Below are positions 1 through 9,356 of a stretch of 64,000 nt of DNA, piece by piece. The notes beneath the pieces were generated by a model. That model was not told where the DNA came from, did not search any database, and saw only the letters and a list, made by a program, of their open reading frames with translations. Each line of letters begins with the position of its first letter. The first letter of the stretch is position 1. The position numbers and the translations under genes were made by a program. The DNA comes from Ereboglobus luteus (GTDB lineage: Bacteria > Verrucomicrobiota > Verrucomicrobiia > Opitutales > Opitutaceae): NCBI RefSeq assembly GCF_003096195.1, contig NZ_CP023004.1, positions 163,299-227,298 on the forward strand, in the 5' to 3' direction.

Positions 1-5
1 TCAAA

Positions 6-1487
6 ATGGCACCCAAACTCTCCGACTACTTCAAGGACGACGAAATCATCGCCAGCAAAGGCCCGCTCGACCGCCCCATCTCCGGCATCGTCATGGACTC
101 CCGCCGCGTCGTCCCCGGCAACCTCTACTTCGCGCTCCCCGGCCTCCGCACCGACGGCGGCGAATACATCGACGAGGCCATCAACCGCGGCGCCGTCGCC
201 ATCGTCACCAACAAGCTCCCCCTCCACGCCCCCGGCAAGGCAACCTTCATCCAAGTCGCCGACCCGCGCGCCCAGCTCGCCCGCGTTTCGCAGCGCTATT
301 ACCGTTTCCCCGACCGCGACATGACCGTCATCGGCGTCACCGGCACCAACGGCAAAACCACCGTCACCCACCTCCTCAAGCACCTCCTCAACGGCGACCA
401 GCGCGTCGGCCTCGTCGGCACCATCAACTACGACCTCGGCGCCCGCACCGTGCCCTCCTTCAAGACCACCCCCGAGTCAATCGACATCTACGGCATGCTC
501 GCCCAAATGCGCGATGCCGGCTGCCGCCAGACCGTCATGGAAGTCTCCTCGCACGGCATCGACCAAAACCGCGTCCTAGGCATGCACTTCGACGCCGCAG
601 TCTTCACCAACCTCACCCGCGACCACCTCGACTACCACAAAAGCCTCGACGAATACTTCGACGTCAAAACGCGCCTCTTCACCGGCAAAACCGGCGCGCA
701 ACCCAAGCTCGCCGTCATCAACATCGACGACCCACGCGGCTCCGAACTCGTCAAGCGCGTCCCCGAGGGCGTCCGCGTTCTCACCTTCGGCGAATCCCCC
801 TCAGCCGACGTCCGCGCCGAAAACATTTCGCTCAATTTCAAGAACACCACCTTCCGCCTCGTCTGGTCCGGCGGCGCGCTCGACATCGACTCGCCCCTCA
901 TCGGCCGCTACAACGTCTCCAACCTCCTCGCCGCCGTCGCCACCGCGATCGGCCTCGGACGCGACCCGCTCGTCATCATGTCGCGCCTGAAAACATTCAC
1001 CGGCGTCGCCGGCCGCATGGAACGCATCGAGGCCGGCCAGCCCTTCAACGCCCTCGTCGATTACGCGCACACCGACGACGCCCTCCGCAACGCCCTCGGC
1101 ATGCTCCGCGCCATCACGCCCGGCCGCCTCCTCGTCGTCTTCGGCTGCGGCGGCAACCGCGACCGCGCCAAGCGCCCCCTCATGATGCGCGCCGTGCAGG
1201 AATTCGCCGACTACGCCTTCGCCACCGCCGACAACCCCCGCTCCGAACCGCTCCAGCAAATTTTCGACGACATGAAAACCGGCGTCACCGCGCCCGAAAA
1301 GCTCACATGGATCGAGGACCGCCGCCGCGCCATCAGTCTCGCGCTCGACATGGCCAAACCCGGCGACTGCCTCCTCGTCGCCGGCAAAGGCCACGAATCC
1401 TACCAAGAGTTCGCCGACACCGTGATCCCCTTCGACGACCGCCAGACAGTCCGCGAACTCATCAACCTAAAAACCCTGAAGTCCTAA
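6..1487 (+). CDS. murE: UDP-MurNAc-tripeptide synthetase MurE
   Basis: This Mur ligase adds meso-diaminopimelate to UDP-MurNAc-L-Ala-D-Glu in the cytoplasm. The 493-residue length is normal for the family. The ATP-binding loop GTNGKTT lies at about residues 113-119, and the DNPR motif at about 409-412 is the signature of ligases that use meso-DAP rather than lysine. The ATG lies five bases inside the window and matches a normal MurE N-terminus, so the gene is probably complete. It is the first visible gene of the dcw cluster; ftsI and earlier genes would be expected upstream. Identity is secure from the motifs and the gene order. Confidence 0.96.
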   Translation: MAPKLSDYFKDDEIIASKGPLDRPISGIVMDSRRVVPGNLYFALPGLRTDGGEYIDEAINRGAVAIVTNKLPLHAPGKATFIQVADPRAQLARVSQRYYRFPDRDMTVIGVTGTNGKTTVTHLLKHLLNGDQRVGLVGTINYDLGARTVPSFKTTPESIDIYGMLAQMRDAGCRQTVMEVSSHGIDQNRVLGMHFDAAVFTNLTRDHLDYHKSLDEYFDVKTRLFTGKTGAQPKLAVINIDDPRGSELVKRVPEGVRVLTFGESPSADVRAENISLNFKNTTFRLVWSGGALDIDSPLIGRYNVSNLLAAVATAIGLGRDPLVIMSRLKTFTGVAGRMERIEAGQPFNALVDYAHTDDALRNALGMLRAITPGRLLVVFGCGGNRDRAKRPLMMRAVQEFADYAFATADNPRSEPLQQIFDDMKTGVTAPEKLTWIEDRRRAISLALDMAKPGDCLLVAGKGHESYQEFADTVIPFDDRQTVRELINLKTLKS

Positions 1488-1545
1488 AAATCGTCTCATC
1501 AGTCCCACCGGTCTTATCGGTCCTATCAGTCCCATTTCTCCGTGC
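1484..1545 (+). repeat. Degenerate tandem spacer repeat between murE and murF
   Basis: The short spacer consists almost entirely of degenerate copies of a ~9-base unit of the type GTCCTATCAGTCC / GTCTTATCGGTCC. It leaves no obvious Shine-Dalgarno for murF, whose start is a GTG at 1542. Similar word-like spacers recur elsewhere in this cluster. Confidence 0.7.
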
Positions 1546-2855
1546 CATACTATGATCCAGTTCAACTTGCCGCCTGGGCTGCCGCCCAATGGACGCAACA
1601 GCCCGGCGGCTCGTTGACTGGTTTTACAAACGACACGCGCACGCTCCGCCCCGGGGAAATCTTCATCGCCCTGCGCACCGCCAGCCGCGACGGCCACGAT
1701 TACCTCGCCGCCGCGAAAGCCGCCGGAGCCGCCGCCGCGATCGTCTCGCGCGCGAACCCCGCAATCGATCTCCCGCAGCTCGTCGTCGCCGACCCGCTCG
1801 CCGCCTTTCAGAAAATCGCCGCAGCGCACCGCGCCGCCTGCCAGGCCGCCGGAGTCGTTGTCATCGGCATCTCCGGCAGTAACGGCAAAACCTCCACGAA
1901 AAATCTCCTCGCCGACATTCTCCGCGCCGCGCACGGCGAAGACCGCGTCCTCGCCACCGAGGGCAACCTCAACAACCACATCGGCGTCCCGCTCACCCTC
2001 ACGCGCATCGACCCCGAGCGCCACAAATACGCCGTCGTTGAAGCCGGCATCAGCGCCCCCGGCGAAATGGAAACCCTCGCCACGATGATCGCCCCCGATC
2101 ACGCGATCATCACAATGATCGCCCCCGCGCACACCCAAGACCTCGGCGACCTCAAGACCATCGCACGCGAAAAAGCTGTGATGCTTGAGCACGTCCGCAA
2201 TAATGGCGCGCGCATCTTCCCCCCCGCCTGCTTGAGCTACCCCGCCTTCGCCGCGCTCCCCTCCCCCGCTCCGATTTCAGCCCTTCAGTCCTTCAGCCCT
2301 TCAGCCTTTGTTGCATCCTCCGGGATGCAACAAAACGCCGCCCTCGCCATCACGCTCGCCAAACGCCTCGGCGTATCCGATCTTCAAATACAAACCGCCC
2401 TCGACGCGTGGCGGCCCTCGAAATGGCGCGGCGAAATCGTGCGCGATTCCTCCGGACGCCTCTTCTACCTCGATCTCTACAACGCCAACCCCGCCTCGAT
2501 GTCCGACGCGCTCGACGCCTTCGTCCGCGTCGCCCCGTCCGAACTCCCGCGCCTCTACATCATCGGCGGCATGGAGGAACTCGGCCCCGAGTCGCCGCGC
2601 CACCACCGCGAACTCGGCGCGCAACTCGCCGCGCTTCTCCGCGACCGCCCCGGCGACCAACTCATCCTCATCGGCGCGCACGCCCCCGACATCGCCGCCG
2701 GCGTATCCCCCGACAGCGTCCGTATTGAAATATCGGATACAGAAACCGCAGCGCAACGCATCGCCGCGTTTCAAGGCGCCGTCTTCATGAAAGGCAGCCG
2801 CCGCAATGCGCTGGAAAACGCGCTGCCCGACAACATCAAAAACGCCCATTTATGA
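1542..2855 (+). CDS. murF: UDP-MurNAc-tripeptide--D-Ala-D-Ala ligase MurF
   Basis: MurF joins the D-Ala-D-Ala dipeptide to UDP-MurNAc-tripeptide, the last cytoplasmic step of the nucleotide precursor. The ATP loop GSNGKTSTKN is at about residue 112, and the 437-residue length is usual. The start is a GTG giving MPYYDPVQ. Residues ~243-266 are odd: they are encoded by a run of CTTCAGYCC words followed by a perfect 11-bp hairpin (2308-2318 with 2323-2333), giving a serine-rich stretch that looks like an in-frame repeat insertion. The stop overlaps an ATG at 2852 (ATGA). Confidence 0.95.
   Translation: MPYYDPVQLAAWAAAQWTQQPGGSLTGFTNDTRTLRPGEIFIALRTASRDGHDYLAAAKAAGAAAAIVSRANPAIDLPQLVVADPLAAFQKIAAAHRAACQAAGVVVIGISGSNGKTSTKNLLADILRAAHGEDRVLATEGNLNNHIGVPLTLTRIDPERHKYAVVEAGISAPGEMETLATMIAPDHAIITMIAPAHTQDLGDLKTIAREKAVMLEHVRNNGARIFPPACLSYPAFAALPSPAPISALQSFSPSAFVASSGMQQNAALAITLAKRLGVSDLQIQTALDAWRPSKWRGEIVRDSSGRLFYLDLYNANPASMSDALDAFVRVAPSELPRLYIIGGMEELGPESPRHHRELGAQLAALLRDRPGDQLILIGAHAPDIAAGVSPDSVRIEISDTETAAQRIAAFQGAVFMKGSRRNALENALPDNIKNAHL
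2308..2333 (+). repeat. Perfect hairpin inside murF
   Basis: An 11-bp perfect inverted repeat, TTGTTGCATCC at 2308-2318 and its complement at 2323-2333 around a four-base loop, lies in frame in the murF coding sequence. It directly follows a CTTCAG-rich tandem run at about 2277-2307. Confidence 0.85.
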
Positions 2856-3091
2856 ACGCACCGTCCTTCGCCACCCACAACCGCTCGCACGTTTACAGCT
2901 GCAATCCCGCCGCCGCATTCAGCTATGTTATCGACAACCTCGGCAGCGCCACCCCGTGGGCAATGCTCGCGATCAGTTCCATGATGCCCCCTCCCGCCGC
3001 CCGCCCCGCCCCGCGTAGCGTCACTCCTCCTGCGCAACAGCGCGCAACTTCAAACCCCGCCCGCCTCCCGTTACCCGCCACTCGCCACTGA
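2852..3091 (+). CDS. Small hypothetical ORF overlapping the murF stop
   Basis: This 79-residue frame begins at an ATG that overlaps the murF stop as ATGA, which would allow translational coupling. I recognise no family. The first ~48 residues have mixed composition. The last third is Pro/Ala/Arg-rich and is encoded by repetitive spacer-like DNA of the TTACCCGCCACTCGCCACT type. It fills the murF-mraY gap, but it may be only a chance frame in GC-rich DNA. There is no signal peptide or clear membrane segment. Confidence 0.25.
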   Translation: MNAPSFATHNRSHVYSCNPAAAFSYVIDNLGSATPWAMLAISSMMPPPAARPAPRSVTPPAQQRATSNPARLPLPATRH

Positions 3092-3102
3092 TCCGGATTT
3101 CC

Positions 3103-4224
3103 ATGCTAAGCCACCTGGCAGATTTCGACACTATTTTTGGCCCGCTGCGCCTGTTGCGGTTCATTACCTTCCGCGCATTTGCCAGCGCGGGCACGGCGGC
3201 GATTATTGGTTTCGCGCTCGGCCCGTGGCTCATCCACCGCCTCCGGGTTCTCAAGTTCGGCCAGCACTACGACGACGACCGCACCGGCGATCTCGCCGTG
3301 CGTTTTGACAAAAAGAACACGCCCACCATGGGCGGCCTTCTTATTTTTGCGTCGGTTTTCATCAGCACGCTCCTTTGGGCGCGTCCCAACATCTGGATCA
3401 TCGTCGCCCTATTCGTATACGCCGCGCTCACAGCAGTCGGCTTTCGCGACGACTACCTGAAGGTTGTCCGCAAAAGCCGCGACGGCATTTCCTCGCGCGA
3501 AAAAATGGCGTGGCAGACGGTCATCACGATCATCGCGCTCGGCGCGCTTCTGCTCCATCCCATGAGCTCCGCCAAGATCAGCGAACTGTGGCTCCCGTTC
3601 GTCAAGGAGCCCGTGCTCCTGTTCACGGGCGTGCTCGGCATAATCGCGCTTCTGGTGATGATGTTTTTCTGGATCGTCGGTTTCAGCAACGCAATCAACC
3701 TCACCGACGGGCTCGACGGGCTCGCGATGGGCTGCACCGTCACTGTCGCGCTCGTGTATGGCATCATGGCCTACGCCGCCGGCAACGCCCTCGTCTCCGA
3801 ATACCTGCTCATCAGCTTCGTGCCCGGCACCTCCGAGCTCACCATCGTGTGCACCGCGCTCGTCGGCGCCGGACTCTCGTTCCTCTGGTTCAACTCGCAC
3901 CCCGCCGAAGTCTTCATGGGCGACACCGGCTCGCTCGCCCTCGGCGGCCTCATCGGCGTGATCGCCTTCATGGTGCAGCAACCCTTCACGCTCATCATCG
4001 TCGGAGGCGTCTTTGTCGCCGAGGCTTGCTCGGTGCTCATCCAAGTCGGCCATTTCAAATACACCCGCCGCAAATACGGCGAGGGCCGCCGTTTCTTCCT
4101 GATGGCCCCGATTCACCACCACTTCCAAAAACGCGGCTGGCCCGAAACCAAAGTCGTGATCCGTTTCTGGATCATCTCGCTCATGTGCGCCCTCGCCGGC
4201 CTCGCCACGCTCAAACTCCGTTGA
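3103..4224 (+). CDS. mraY: Phospho-MurNAc-pentapeptide transferase MraY
   Basis: MraY transfers phospho-MurNAc-pentapeptide to undecaprenyl phosphate, giving lipid I at the inner membrane. The 373-residue protein is polytopic. It shows the conserved acidic motif GFRDDYLKV near residue 113, NLTDGLDGLA near 199, and the C-terminal HHHFQKRGW near 339, all characteristic of MraY. It lies between murF and murD as in most dcw clusters. The ATG at 3103 gives a normal N-terminus with a cytoplasmic lead before the first hydrophobic segment. Confidence 0.96.
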   Translation: MLSHLADFDTIFGPLRLLRFITFRAFASAGTAAIIGFALGPWLIHRLRVLKFGQHYDDDRTGDLAVRFDKKNTPTMGGLLIFASVFISTLLWARPNIWIIVALFVYAALTAVGFRDDYLKVVRKSRDGISSREKMAWQTVITIIALGALLLHPMSSAKISELWLPFVKEPVLLFTGVLGIIALLVMMFFWIVGFSNAINLTDGLDGLAMGCTVTVALVYGIMAYAAGNALVSEYLLISFVPGTSELTIVCTALVGAGLSFLWFNSHPAEVFMGDTGSLALGGLIGVIAFMVQQPFTLIIVGGVFVAEACSVLIQVGHFKYTRRKYGEGRRFFLMAPIHHHFQKRGWPETKVVIRFWIISLMCALAGLATLKLR

Positions 4225-4266
4225 AAAATCAGCCCTTCAGTCATTCAGCCTTTCAGTCTTTTTCCT
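4225..4266 (+). repeat. CTTCAG-word spacer between mraY and murD
   Basis: The spacer repeats the words CCTTCAGTC / ATTCAGCC / TTTCAGTC, the same unit found inside murF at 2277-2307. It is non-coding here. Confidence 0.65.
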
Positions 4267-4271
4267 CTCCC

Positions 4272-5570
4272 ATGCCTCTCCAAATTCCAGACCTCATCGC
4301 ACCGCACCTTGCCAAGCCCGTCGCCGTCTTGGGCGGAGGACGCAGCGGCGAGGCCGTTCTCGCGCTCCTCGAAAAACTCGGCGCGAAAGGCGTGCTCTAC
4401 GACGAAAAACTCAAGCACGCCAAGCATGTCTTCACCGCCACGCAGGCGCGCGCGCATCCGCTTGTCATTTTCAGTCCCGGCTTCGCGGCAAATCACAAAT
4501 GGCTCGCCACCGCGCGCAAGGCCGGCTGCGAAACCCTCGGCGAACTTGACTTCGCTTCCCTTTTCTGGCGAGGCAAGATCATCGCCGTCACGGGCACCAA
4601 CGGCAAAACCACGCTCACCGAATTTCTCACGCACGCCCTCCGCTCCATCAAGCGCGACACCACCGCCGCCGGCAATGTCGGCTTCCCCTTCAGCGCGCTC
4701 GTCAACCGCACCGACGGCGGCACGATCGACGACACCGCCGTCGTCGAGGTCAGCTCCTTCCAATCCGAAAGCTTCAAGTATTTCCGCGCCGACTCCGCCC
4801 TCTGGATCAACCTCGCCGAGGACCACCTCGAGCGCCACCAGCACATGCGCGACTACTTCGACGCCAAGTGGCGGCTCCTCGACCGCTCCCTCGGCGGCGT
4901 CATCCTCGCCGGCGACTCCGTGCAACGCCACGCCGCCGAGTTCGGCTGCGCGCTCCCGCCCGACGCCTGCGTCGCCACCGAGAACCAGCCCGCCGACATC
5001 CTCCTCGCCGGCACCATCTTCGAGCACTACCCGCAACGCGAAAACTTCCTCATTGCCGCCGCCTGGTGGCGCCACGCCGGCCTCCCCGAGCAAGCCCTCT
5101 ACACGGCCGCTCAAAACTTCAAGCTCGGACGCCACCGCCTCCAGCGCGTCGCGGAGGTGAGGGGCGTCTCCTACTGGAACGACTCCAAGGCCACCAACTT
5201 CCACGCCGTCGAGTCCGCCCTCTCGCAATTCCCCTCGCCCGTCATCCTCATCGCCGGCGGCCTCTCCAAGGGTGGCGACATCCCCGGCTTCGTCCGCCGA
5301 ATCGCGCCCTCCGTCAAGCACGCCCTCCTCATCGGCGCCACCTCCGGCGAGCTCTCCGCCGCCTGCCGCGCCTACAATGTATCCCACACCGCCTGCGCCA
5401 CCTTTGCAGAAGCTGTAAAATTGGCGTCCAAGAACGCACAAAGTGGAGATCACGTATTGCTAAGTCCCGGTTTTGCCAGTTTTGATATGTTCACCAGTTA
5501 CGAGGATCGAGGAGACCAGTTCGAGCAGCTTGTTGCCGGACTCGCCGCCGCGCCCGCCTCCAAACACTGA
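4272..5570 (+). CDS. murD: UDP-MurNAc-L-Ala--D-Glu ligase MurD
   Basis: MurD adds D-glutamate to UDP-MurNAc-L-alanine in the cytoplasm. An open frame extends far upstream over mraY, but the ATG at 4272 (MPLQIPDLIAPHL) follows the mraY spacer and puts the N-terminal GGGRSG Rossmann motif at residues ~21-26, as expected. The ATP loop GTNGKTTLTEF lies near residue 108. The length from this start, 432 residues, is normal for MurD. The upstream part of the frame is out-of-frame mraY and is not coding. Confidence 0.95.
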   Translation: MPLQIPDLIAPHLAKPVAVLGGGRSGEAVLALLEKLGAKGVLYDEKLKHAKHVFTATQARAHPLVIFSPGFAANHKWLATARKAGCETLGELDFASLFWRGKIIAVTGTNGKTTLTEFLTHALRSIKRDTTAAGNVGFPFSALVNRTDGGTIDDTAVVEVSSFQSESFKYFRADSALWINLAEDHLERHQHMRDYFDAKWRLLDRSLGGVILAGDSVQRHAAEFGCALPPDACVATENQPADILLAGTIFEHYPQRENFLIAAAWWRHAGLPEQALYTAAQNFKLGRHRLQRVAEVRGVSYWNDSKATNFHAVESALSQFPSPVILIAGGLSKGGDIPGFVRRIAPSVKHALLIGATSGELSAACRAYNVSHTACATFAEAVKLASKNAQSGDHVLLSPGFASFDMFTSYEDRGDQFEQLVAGLAAAPASKH

Positions 5571-5631
5571 ACAACGTTCGCGTCCAGTATCCATTTTTCA
5601 AATACAACAACAAACACACCTTCATCCTCCA

Positions 5632-6771
5632 ATGAAAATTCTAAAAATGATCGGCCTCGTCGTCGCGGTGCACGCCGTCGTGCTCACCTTCGGCTTCATC
5701 CTTCCCGGCTGCCAGTCCACCGCGCGCACCTCGCACTCGACGTCGGAAAAAACCACCGCCTCCGACCTTTCGCGCATCGACGCCGCGCGCGCCGCCACCA
5801 CCGTCGGCGGGCAACCCGACTCCGGCGTCTCCGCCCCCGACAGCGGCCACACCGGCCAAGCGCCCCTCTCAACGGCGCCCGACAGCGGCAGCGCCTTCAC
5901 CGGCGGCCCTGTTACGAATTTCAGCGTCCCCGCCTCTAGCGCCGTCACGCCGACGCGCCCGCAAGCCGGGGCGGAGACTCCCGCCATCGAGCCGGAGCCG
6001 CCCCCCATGCTCACCTACACCGTCGTGTCGGGCGACAGCGCGTGGAAGATCGCCAAGAAGTTTAAAATCTCCACCAACGAGCTTCTCGCAGCCAATGAGC
6101 TTCCGCGCAACCCCACACTCCAGGTCGGCCAAAAGCTCAGGATTCCCGCAAGGACCGTCGGCCAGACAACCACCCGCGCCACGACGCAGGCAACGCAAGC
6201 CGGCACCAACATCTACAAGGTGCAGGCCGGCGACAGCCTCGCCGTCATCGCCCGCCGCTACAACACCACCGTTGCGCAGATCCAGAGCCTCAACAAACTC
6301 ACCGGCACCTCCATCCGCATCGGGCAGGAACTCGTCGTTCCCTCCATTGCCGACGCGCCCGCGACAACCGCGCCCGCGCCCGCCGCCACCACCGACGCAT
6401 CGGGAGCCCGATTCACCATCACCCACATTGTGAAGCCCGGCGAGAGCCTCGACGTCATCGCCCGCCATTATGGGACATCGCGCAACGAAATCGCCACCAC
6501 CAACCACATCACCGATCCGCGCAAACTTCAGGCCGGCCAAAAACTCACCATCACCTCCGCGAGGAAAAACCTGCCCGCCGACGCGCCCGCCAGCGCCGCG
6601 ACAACACCCGCAGCGCAGCAACCCGCGGCCCAAACGCCCCCGCCGGCGACTCCTCCGCCGCCCGTGGAAACCGCGCCCGTCAGCCCCATCTCGCCGGTGA
6701 GTGAAAGCCCCATCTCGCCCGCCCCCGCCGACGCGCCGCCCGTCGTCACGCCGCAGGACCCCGTGCGCTGA
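5632..6771 (+). CDS. Triple-LysM lipoprotein of the dcw cluster
   Basis: This 379-residue protein probably binds peptidoglycan from a lipid anchor. The start chosen (MKILKMIGLVVAVHAVVL) opens a signal peptide ending in the lipobox-like LPGC at about residues 25-28, with Pro at -2 (unusual). A Ser/Thr/Ala linker leads to three LysM modules, beginning near residues 127 (YTVVSGDSAWKIAKKF), 199 (YKVQAGDSLAVIARRY) and 265 (HIVKPGESLDVIARHY). The C-terminus is a Pro/Ala-rich tail. Its position between murD and ftsW suggests a division or wall-remodelling role, but no catalytic domain is visible. Confidence 0.85.
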   Translation: MKILKMIGLVVAVHAVVLTFGFILPGCQSTARTSHSTSEKTTASDLSRIDAARAATTVGGQPDSGVSAPDSGHTGQAPLSTAPDSGSAFTGGPVTNFSVPASSAVTPTRPQAGAETPAIEPEPPPMLTYTVVSGDSAWKIAKKFKISTNELLAANELPRNPTLQVGQKLRIPARTVGQTTTRATTQATQAGTNIYKVQAGDSLAVIARRYNTTVAQIQSLNKLTGTSIRIGQELVVPSIADAPATTAPAPAATTDASGARFTITHIVKPGESLDVIARHYGTSRNEIATTNHITDPRKLQAGQKLTITSARKNLPADAPASAATTPAAQQPAAQTPPPATPPPPVETAPVSPISPVSESPISPAPADAPPVVTPQDPVR

Positions 6772-6815
6772 CGCGCGCAGGGCATCACGATAAACTTCCC
6801 GCTCTCCGCCGCCAC

Positions 6816-8051
6816 ATGGATTCCGCCAGCTATTTCGATTCCCCCATCGAGGCAAAACCAAAGGCCATCACGCCCGTTTCGGTTATCATCGCGTGCGCGC
6901 TTTTGCTTCTGGCGATTGGCATTCCGATTGTTTACAGCGCCAGCACGGCATCCAAATACGGGGCGTCCACGTTTGTCACCAAGCAGTTGATCGGCGTGGG
7001 GCTCGGCGTTTGCGTCGCGTTTGTCGTGAGCCGGTTCGATCTTGAGCACCTGCGCAAATACGCGGTGCCGCTGCTTGTTGTCGCGATCATTCTTTTGCTT
7101 CTCACACTGGTGCCCGGCATCGGCATCCGCCGCAACGGCAGCAGCCGCTGGCTCGGCACGTCGTCGCTCGCGTTTCAAACCTCGGAGTTTGCAAAAGTCG
7201 CGCTTATATTCTGCCTCGCGCACTACCTCGCGATCAAACAAACCCACATCGGAAAAACAGTGCATGGCTACTGCATCCCGCTGCTCATGATCGCCGCCAT
7301 CACGGTGCCCATCTCGCAGCAAAAGGACATCGGCACCGCGGGGCTTATTTTTGGAGTCGGCATCATCATCCTTTTCCTTGCCGGCGCCAAATTCGCCAAA
7401 CACATCGTGCCCACAATCGTCATTGGAATCGCCGGGGCCGCATGCCTTGTCATTGGCACCGAAAACCGCTTTGCGCGCCTCGACGCATGGGTGAAGCACA
7501 CCGTGCCCGACTCCTGGCTCGCGCACGCCGTGAGCCAAATAATGGCATGGCGCAACTACACCCCGAAGGAGGACATCGACGCCTGGCAGCTCGAGCAGGC
7601 GCTCTCCGCGTTCGCCGTCGGCGGCATTCAAGGCGCGGGGCTCGGGCAAGGCCGCCAGCAGATCACCTTTCTGCCCGAGGCGCACACCGACTTCATTTGC
7701 GCGGTCATCGGCGAGGAACTCGGGCTCATCGGCACGCTCTCCGTCGTCGTGCTCTTCATGGTTATTTTTATCGCCGGCCTCGTGCATCTGCGCCGCGCGC
7801 CAAACATGTTCCAATACCTGCTCACCGCGGGCGCGATTCTATTCCTGATCATGCCCGCGTTGATCAACTTCTACGTCGTCACCGGCGTAGTGCCGACAAA
7901 GGGAATGTCACTGCCCTTCGTCAGCTACGGCATGTCCAACCTCCTTCTCACCGGCGCGCTCATCGGGATACTGCTCAACAACCAGCGCAACTGGCCGCGC
8001 CCCGCATTTTCCAAACGCGAACGCATCCTCAGGGAAGTCGTTCAGACCTGA
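6816..8051 (+). CDS. ftsW: SEDS-family glycosyltransferase FtsW
   Basis: A 411-residue polytopic SEDS protein, the family that polymerises lipid II into glycan strands. FtsW acts with a class B PBP at the septum. Visible family features are the N-terminal IPIVYSASTAS segment, the RRNGSSRWLG loop, the QLEQALSAFAVGGIQGAGLGQG stretch and the C-terminal PFVSYGMSNLL motif. It could be RodA on sequence alone. Placement between murD and murG in a dcw cluster makes FtsW the better name. Confidence 0.93.
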   Translation: MDSASYFDSPIEAKPKAITPVSVIIACALLLLAIGIPIVYSASTASKYGASTFVTKQLIGVGLGVCVAFVVSRFDLEHLRKYAVPLLVVAIILLLLTLVPGIGIRRNGSSRWLGTSSLAFQTSEFAKVALIFCLAHYLAIKQTHIGKTVHGYCIPLLMIAAITVPISQQKDIGTAGLIFGVGIIILFLAGAKFAKHIVPTIVIGIAGAACLVIGTENRFARLDAWVKHTVPDSWLAHAVSQIMAWRNYTPKEDIDAWQLEQALSAFAVGGIQGAGLGQGRQQITFLPEAHTDFICAVIGEELGLIGTLSVVVLFMVIFIAGLVHLRRAPNMFQYLLTAGAILFLIMPALINFYVVTGVVPTKGMSLPFVSYGMSNLLLTGALIGILLNNQRNWPRPAFSKRERILREVVQT

Positions 8052-8090
8052 AAACTAAGAGTTAAGATTTGAGAGTTAAGAGGCAAACCC
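8052..8090 (+). repeat. GAGTTAAG-word spacer between ftsW and murG
   Basis: The spacer begins with two to three near-copies of GAGTTAAG separated by ATTT-type filler. It resembles the other word-repeat spacers of the cluster and shows no coding potential. Confidence 0.5.
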
Positions 8091-8192
8091 GCGCCGCCGG
8101 AACCCTCCGTGGCGCGATGGCGACTGCTTCTTAATTCTTGAAAATTAAATCCCTGTTTCACCAGTCCGCCGCTCCCGTCCACAAATTCTCAA

Positions 8193-9356
8193 GTGTCTTC
8201 CACCAGCCAGCCAACTCACACGAAAACCTTCCTCCTCGCCTGCGGCGGCACCGGCGGGCATCTCGCTCCCGGCATCGCGCTTGCCGAGGCGCTCCTCGCG
8301 CGCGGCCACAACGCGACACTTCTCATCAGCAGCAAAAAAGTCGACTCGCGCCTCTCCGAAAAATATCCGCACCTCAACTTCCGCCGCGTCCCAAGCGCGC
8401 CCCTGCCGCGAAATCCGTTCCTGCTGCCGGTGTTCCTTCTTCGCCAGCTCCACGGATTTCTTTTCAGCATTAACCTGGTCCGCAAAACCAAGCCCGACGG
8501 CATCGTCGGTTTTGGCGGCTTCACCACGGCGAGCGTTATCATTGCAGGGGCGATTTTCCGCGTGCCCATCGCGCTTCACGAATCCAACCGCGTGCCCGGC
8601 CGCGCCACCCGGTTTCTCCAGCCGCTCGCAACGCGCATCTTTCTGCCGCCCGGCATCGCGATCCCCGGCGTCACGCGCTCGCGCATGCGGCCGATGGGAT
8701 TGCCCGTGCGCAAGGAAATCCAGCGCGAACCGCGCGACGCCGCGCGCGCCAGCTTCGGACTTTCCCCCGAGCGCAGCGTCCTCGTCATCCTCGGAGGCTC
8801 GCAAGGCGCGACCTCCATCAACAACTGGGCCCGCGAAAACCTCCACACCCTCGCCCGCGACGGCATCCAGGTTTATTGCGTCACCGGCCTCGGCAAGGGG
8901 GGCGACGAAATCATCACCCACCCCGACGCCAACGGACGCCCCGTCAAAAGCATCTTCTCGCCCTTCTGCGACCGCATGGCAGCGCTCATGTCCGCCGCCG
9001 ATCTTGTCGTTTCGCGCGCCGGCTCGGGCACCATCGCCGAGCTCATCCGCTGCGTCACCCCCGCGATCCTCATCCCCTACCCGCAGGCCGCCGACAATCA
9101 CCAGCAGGCCAACGCGCTTTATTTCGAACAGCAAGGCGGCGGGGTTGTGATCGACCAAAGCCGCCTCAACACGCTCACGCGCGAAGTCCGCGACACCATT
9201 TTCAACGACTGGCTCCTGCGCAAATTTCGCGAAAACCTCGTCCGCATGGATCGCGCCAACTCGCTCGACCTCCTTCTCGACGACCTCGAGCAAATCACCA
9301 ACCGTCGCCCGCCCCACAACGCGAAGGCCGGCAAGTCCGCCTCACCCGCCGCATGA
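8193..9356 (+). CDS. murG: UDP-GlcNAc transferase MurG
   Basis: MurG adds GlcNAc to lipid I, forming lipid II on the inner face of the membrane. The GT28 protein has the N-terminal ACGGTGGHLAPG loop at ~15-26, the FGGFTT segment with HESNRVPGRATR, and the nucleotide-sugar site ending in SRAGSGTIAELI. It is 387 residues, slightly longer than E. coli MurG. The start is a GTG (8193). The stop TGA overlaps the ATG of murC-murB (ATGA), which points to translational coupling. Confidence 0.95.
   Translation: MSSTSQPTHTKTFLLACGGTGGHLAPGIALAEALLARGHNATLLISSKKVDSRLSEKYPHLNFRRVPSAPLPRNPFLLPVFLLRQLHGFLFSINLVRKTKPDGIVGFGGFTTASVIIAGAIFRVPIALHESNRVPGRATRFLQPLATRIFLPPGIAIPGVTRSRMRPMGLPVRKEIQREPRDAARASFGLSPERSVLVILGGSQGATSINNWARENLHTLARDGIQVYCVTGLGKGGDEIITHPDANGRPVKSIFSPFCDRMAALMSAADLVVSRAGSGTIAELIRCVTPAILIPYPQAADNHQQANALYFEQQGGGVVIDQSRLNTLTREVRDTIFNDWLLRKFRENLVRMDRANSLDLLLDDLEQITNRRPPHNAKAGKSASPAA

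Noticed and set aside
3375-4271. Upstream extension of the murD frame over mraY
   Set aside because: Arg/His-rich translation out of frame with the certain mraY gene. MurD motifs fit only a start at 4272.
8876-9352. Upstream extension of the murC-murB frame over murG
   Set aside because: Overlaps murG out of frame. The ATGA overlap at 9353 gives the normal MurC N-terminus.
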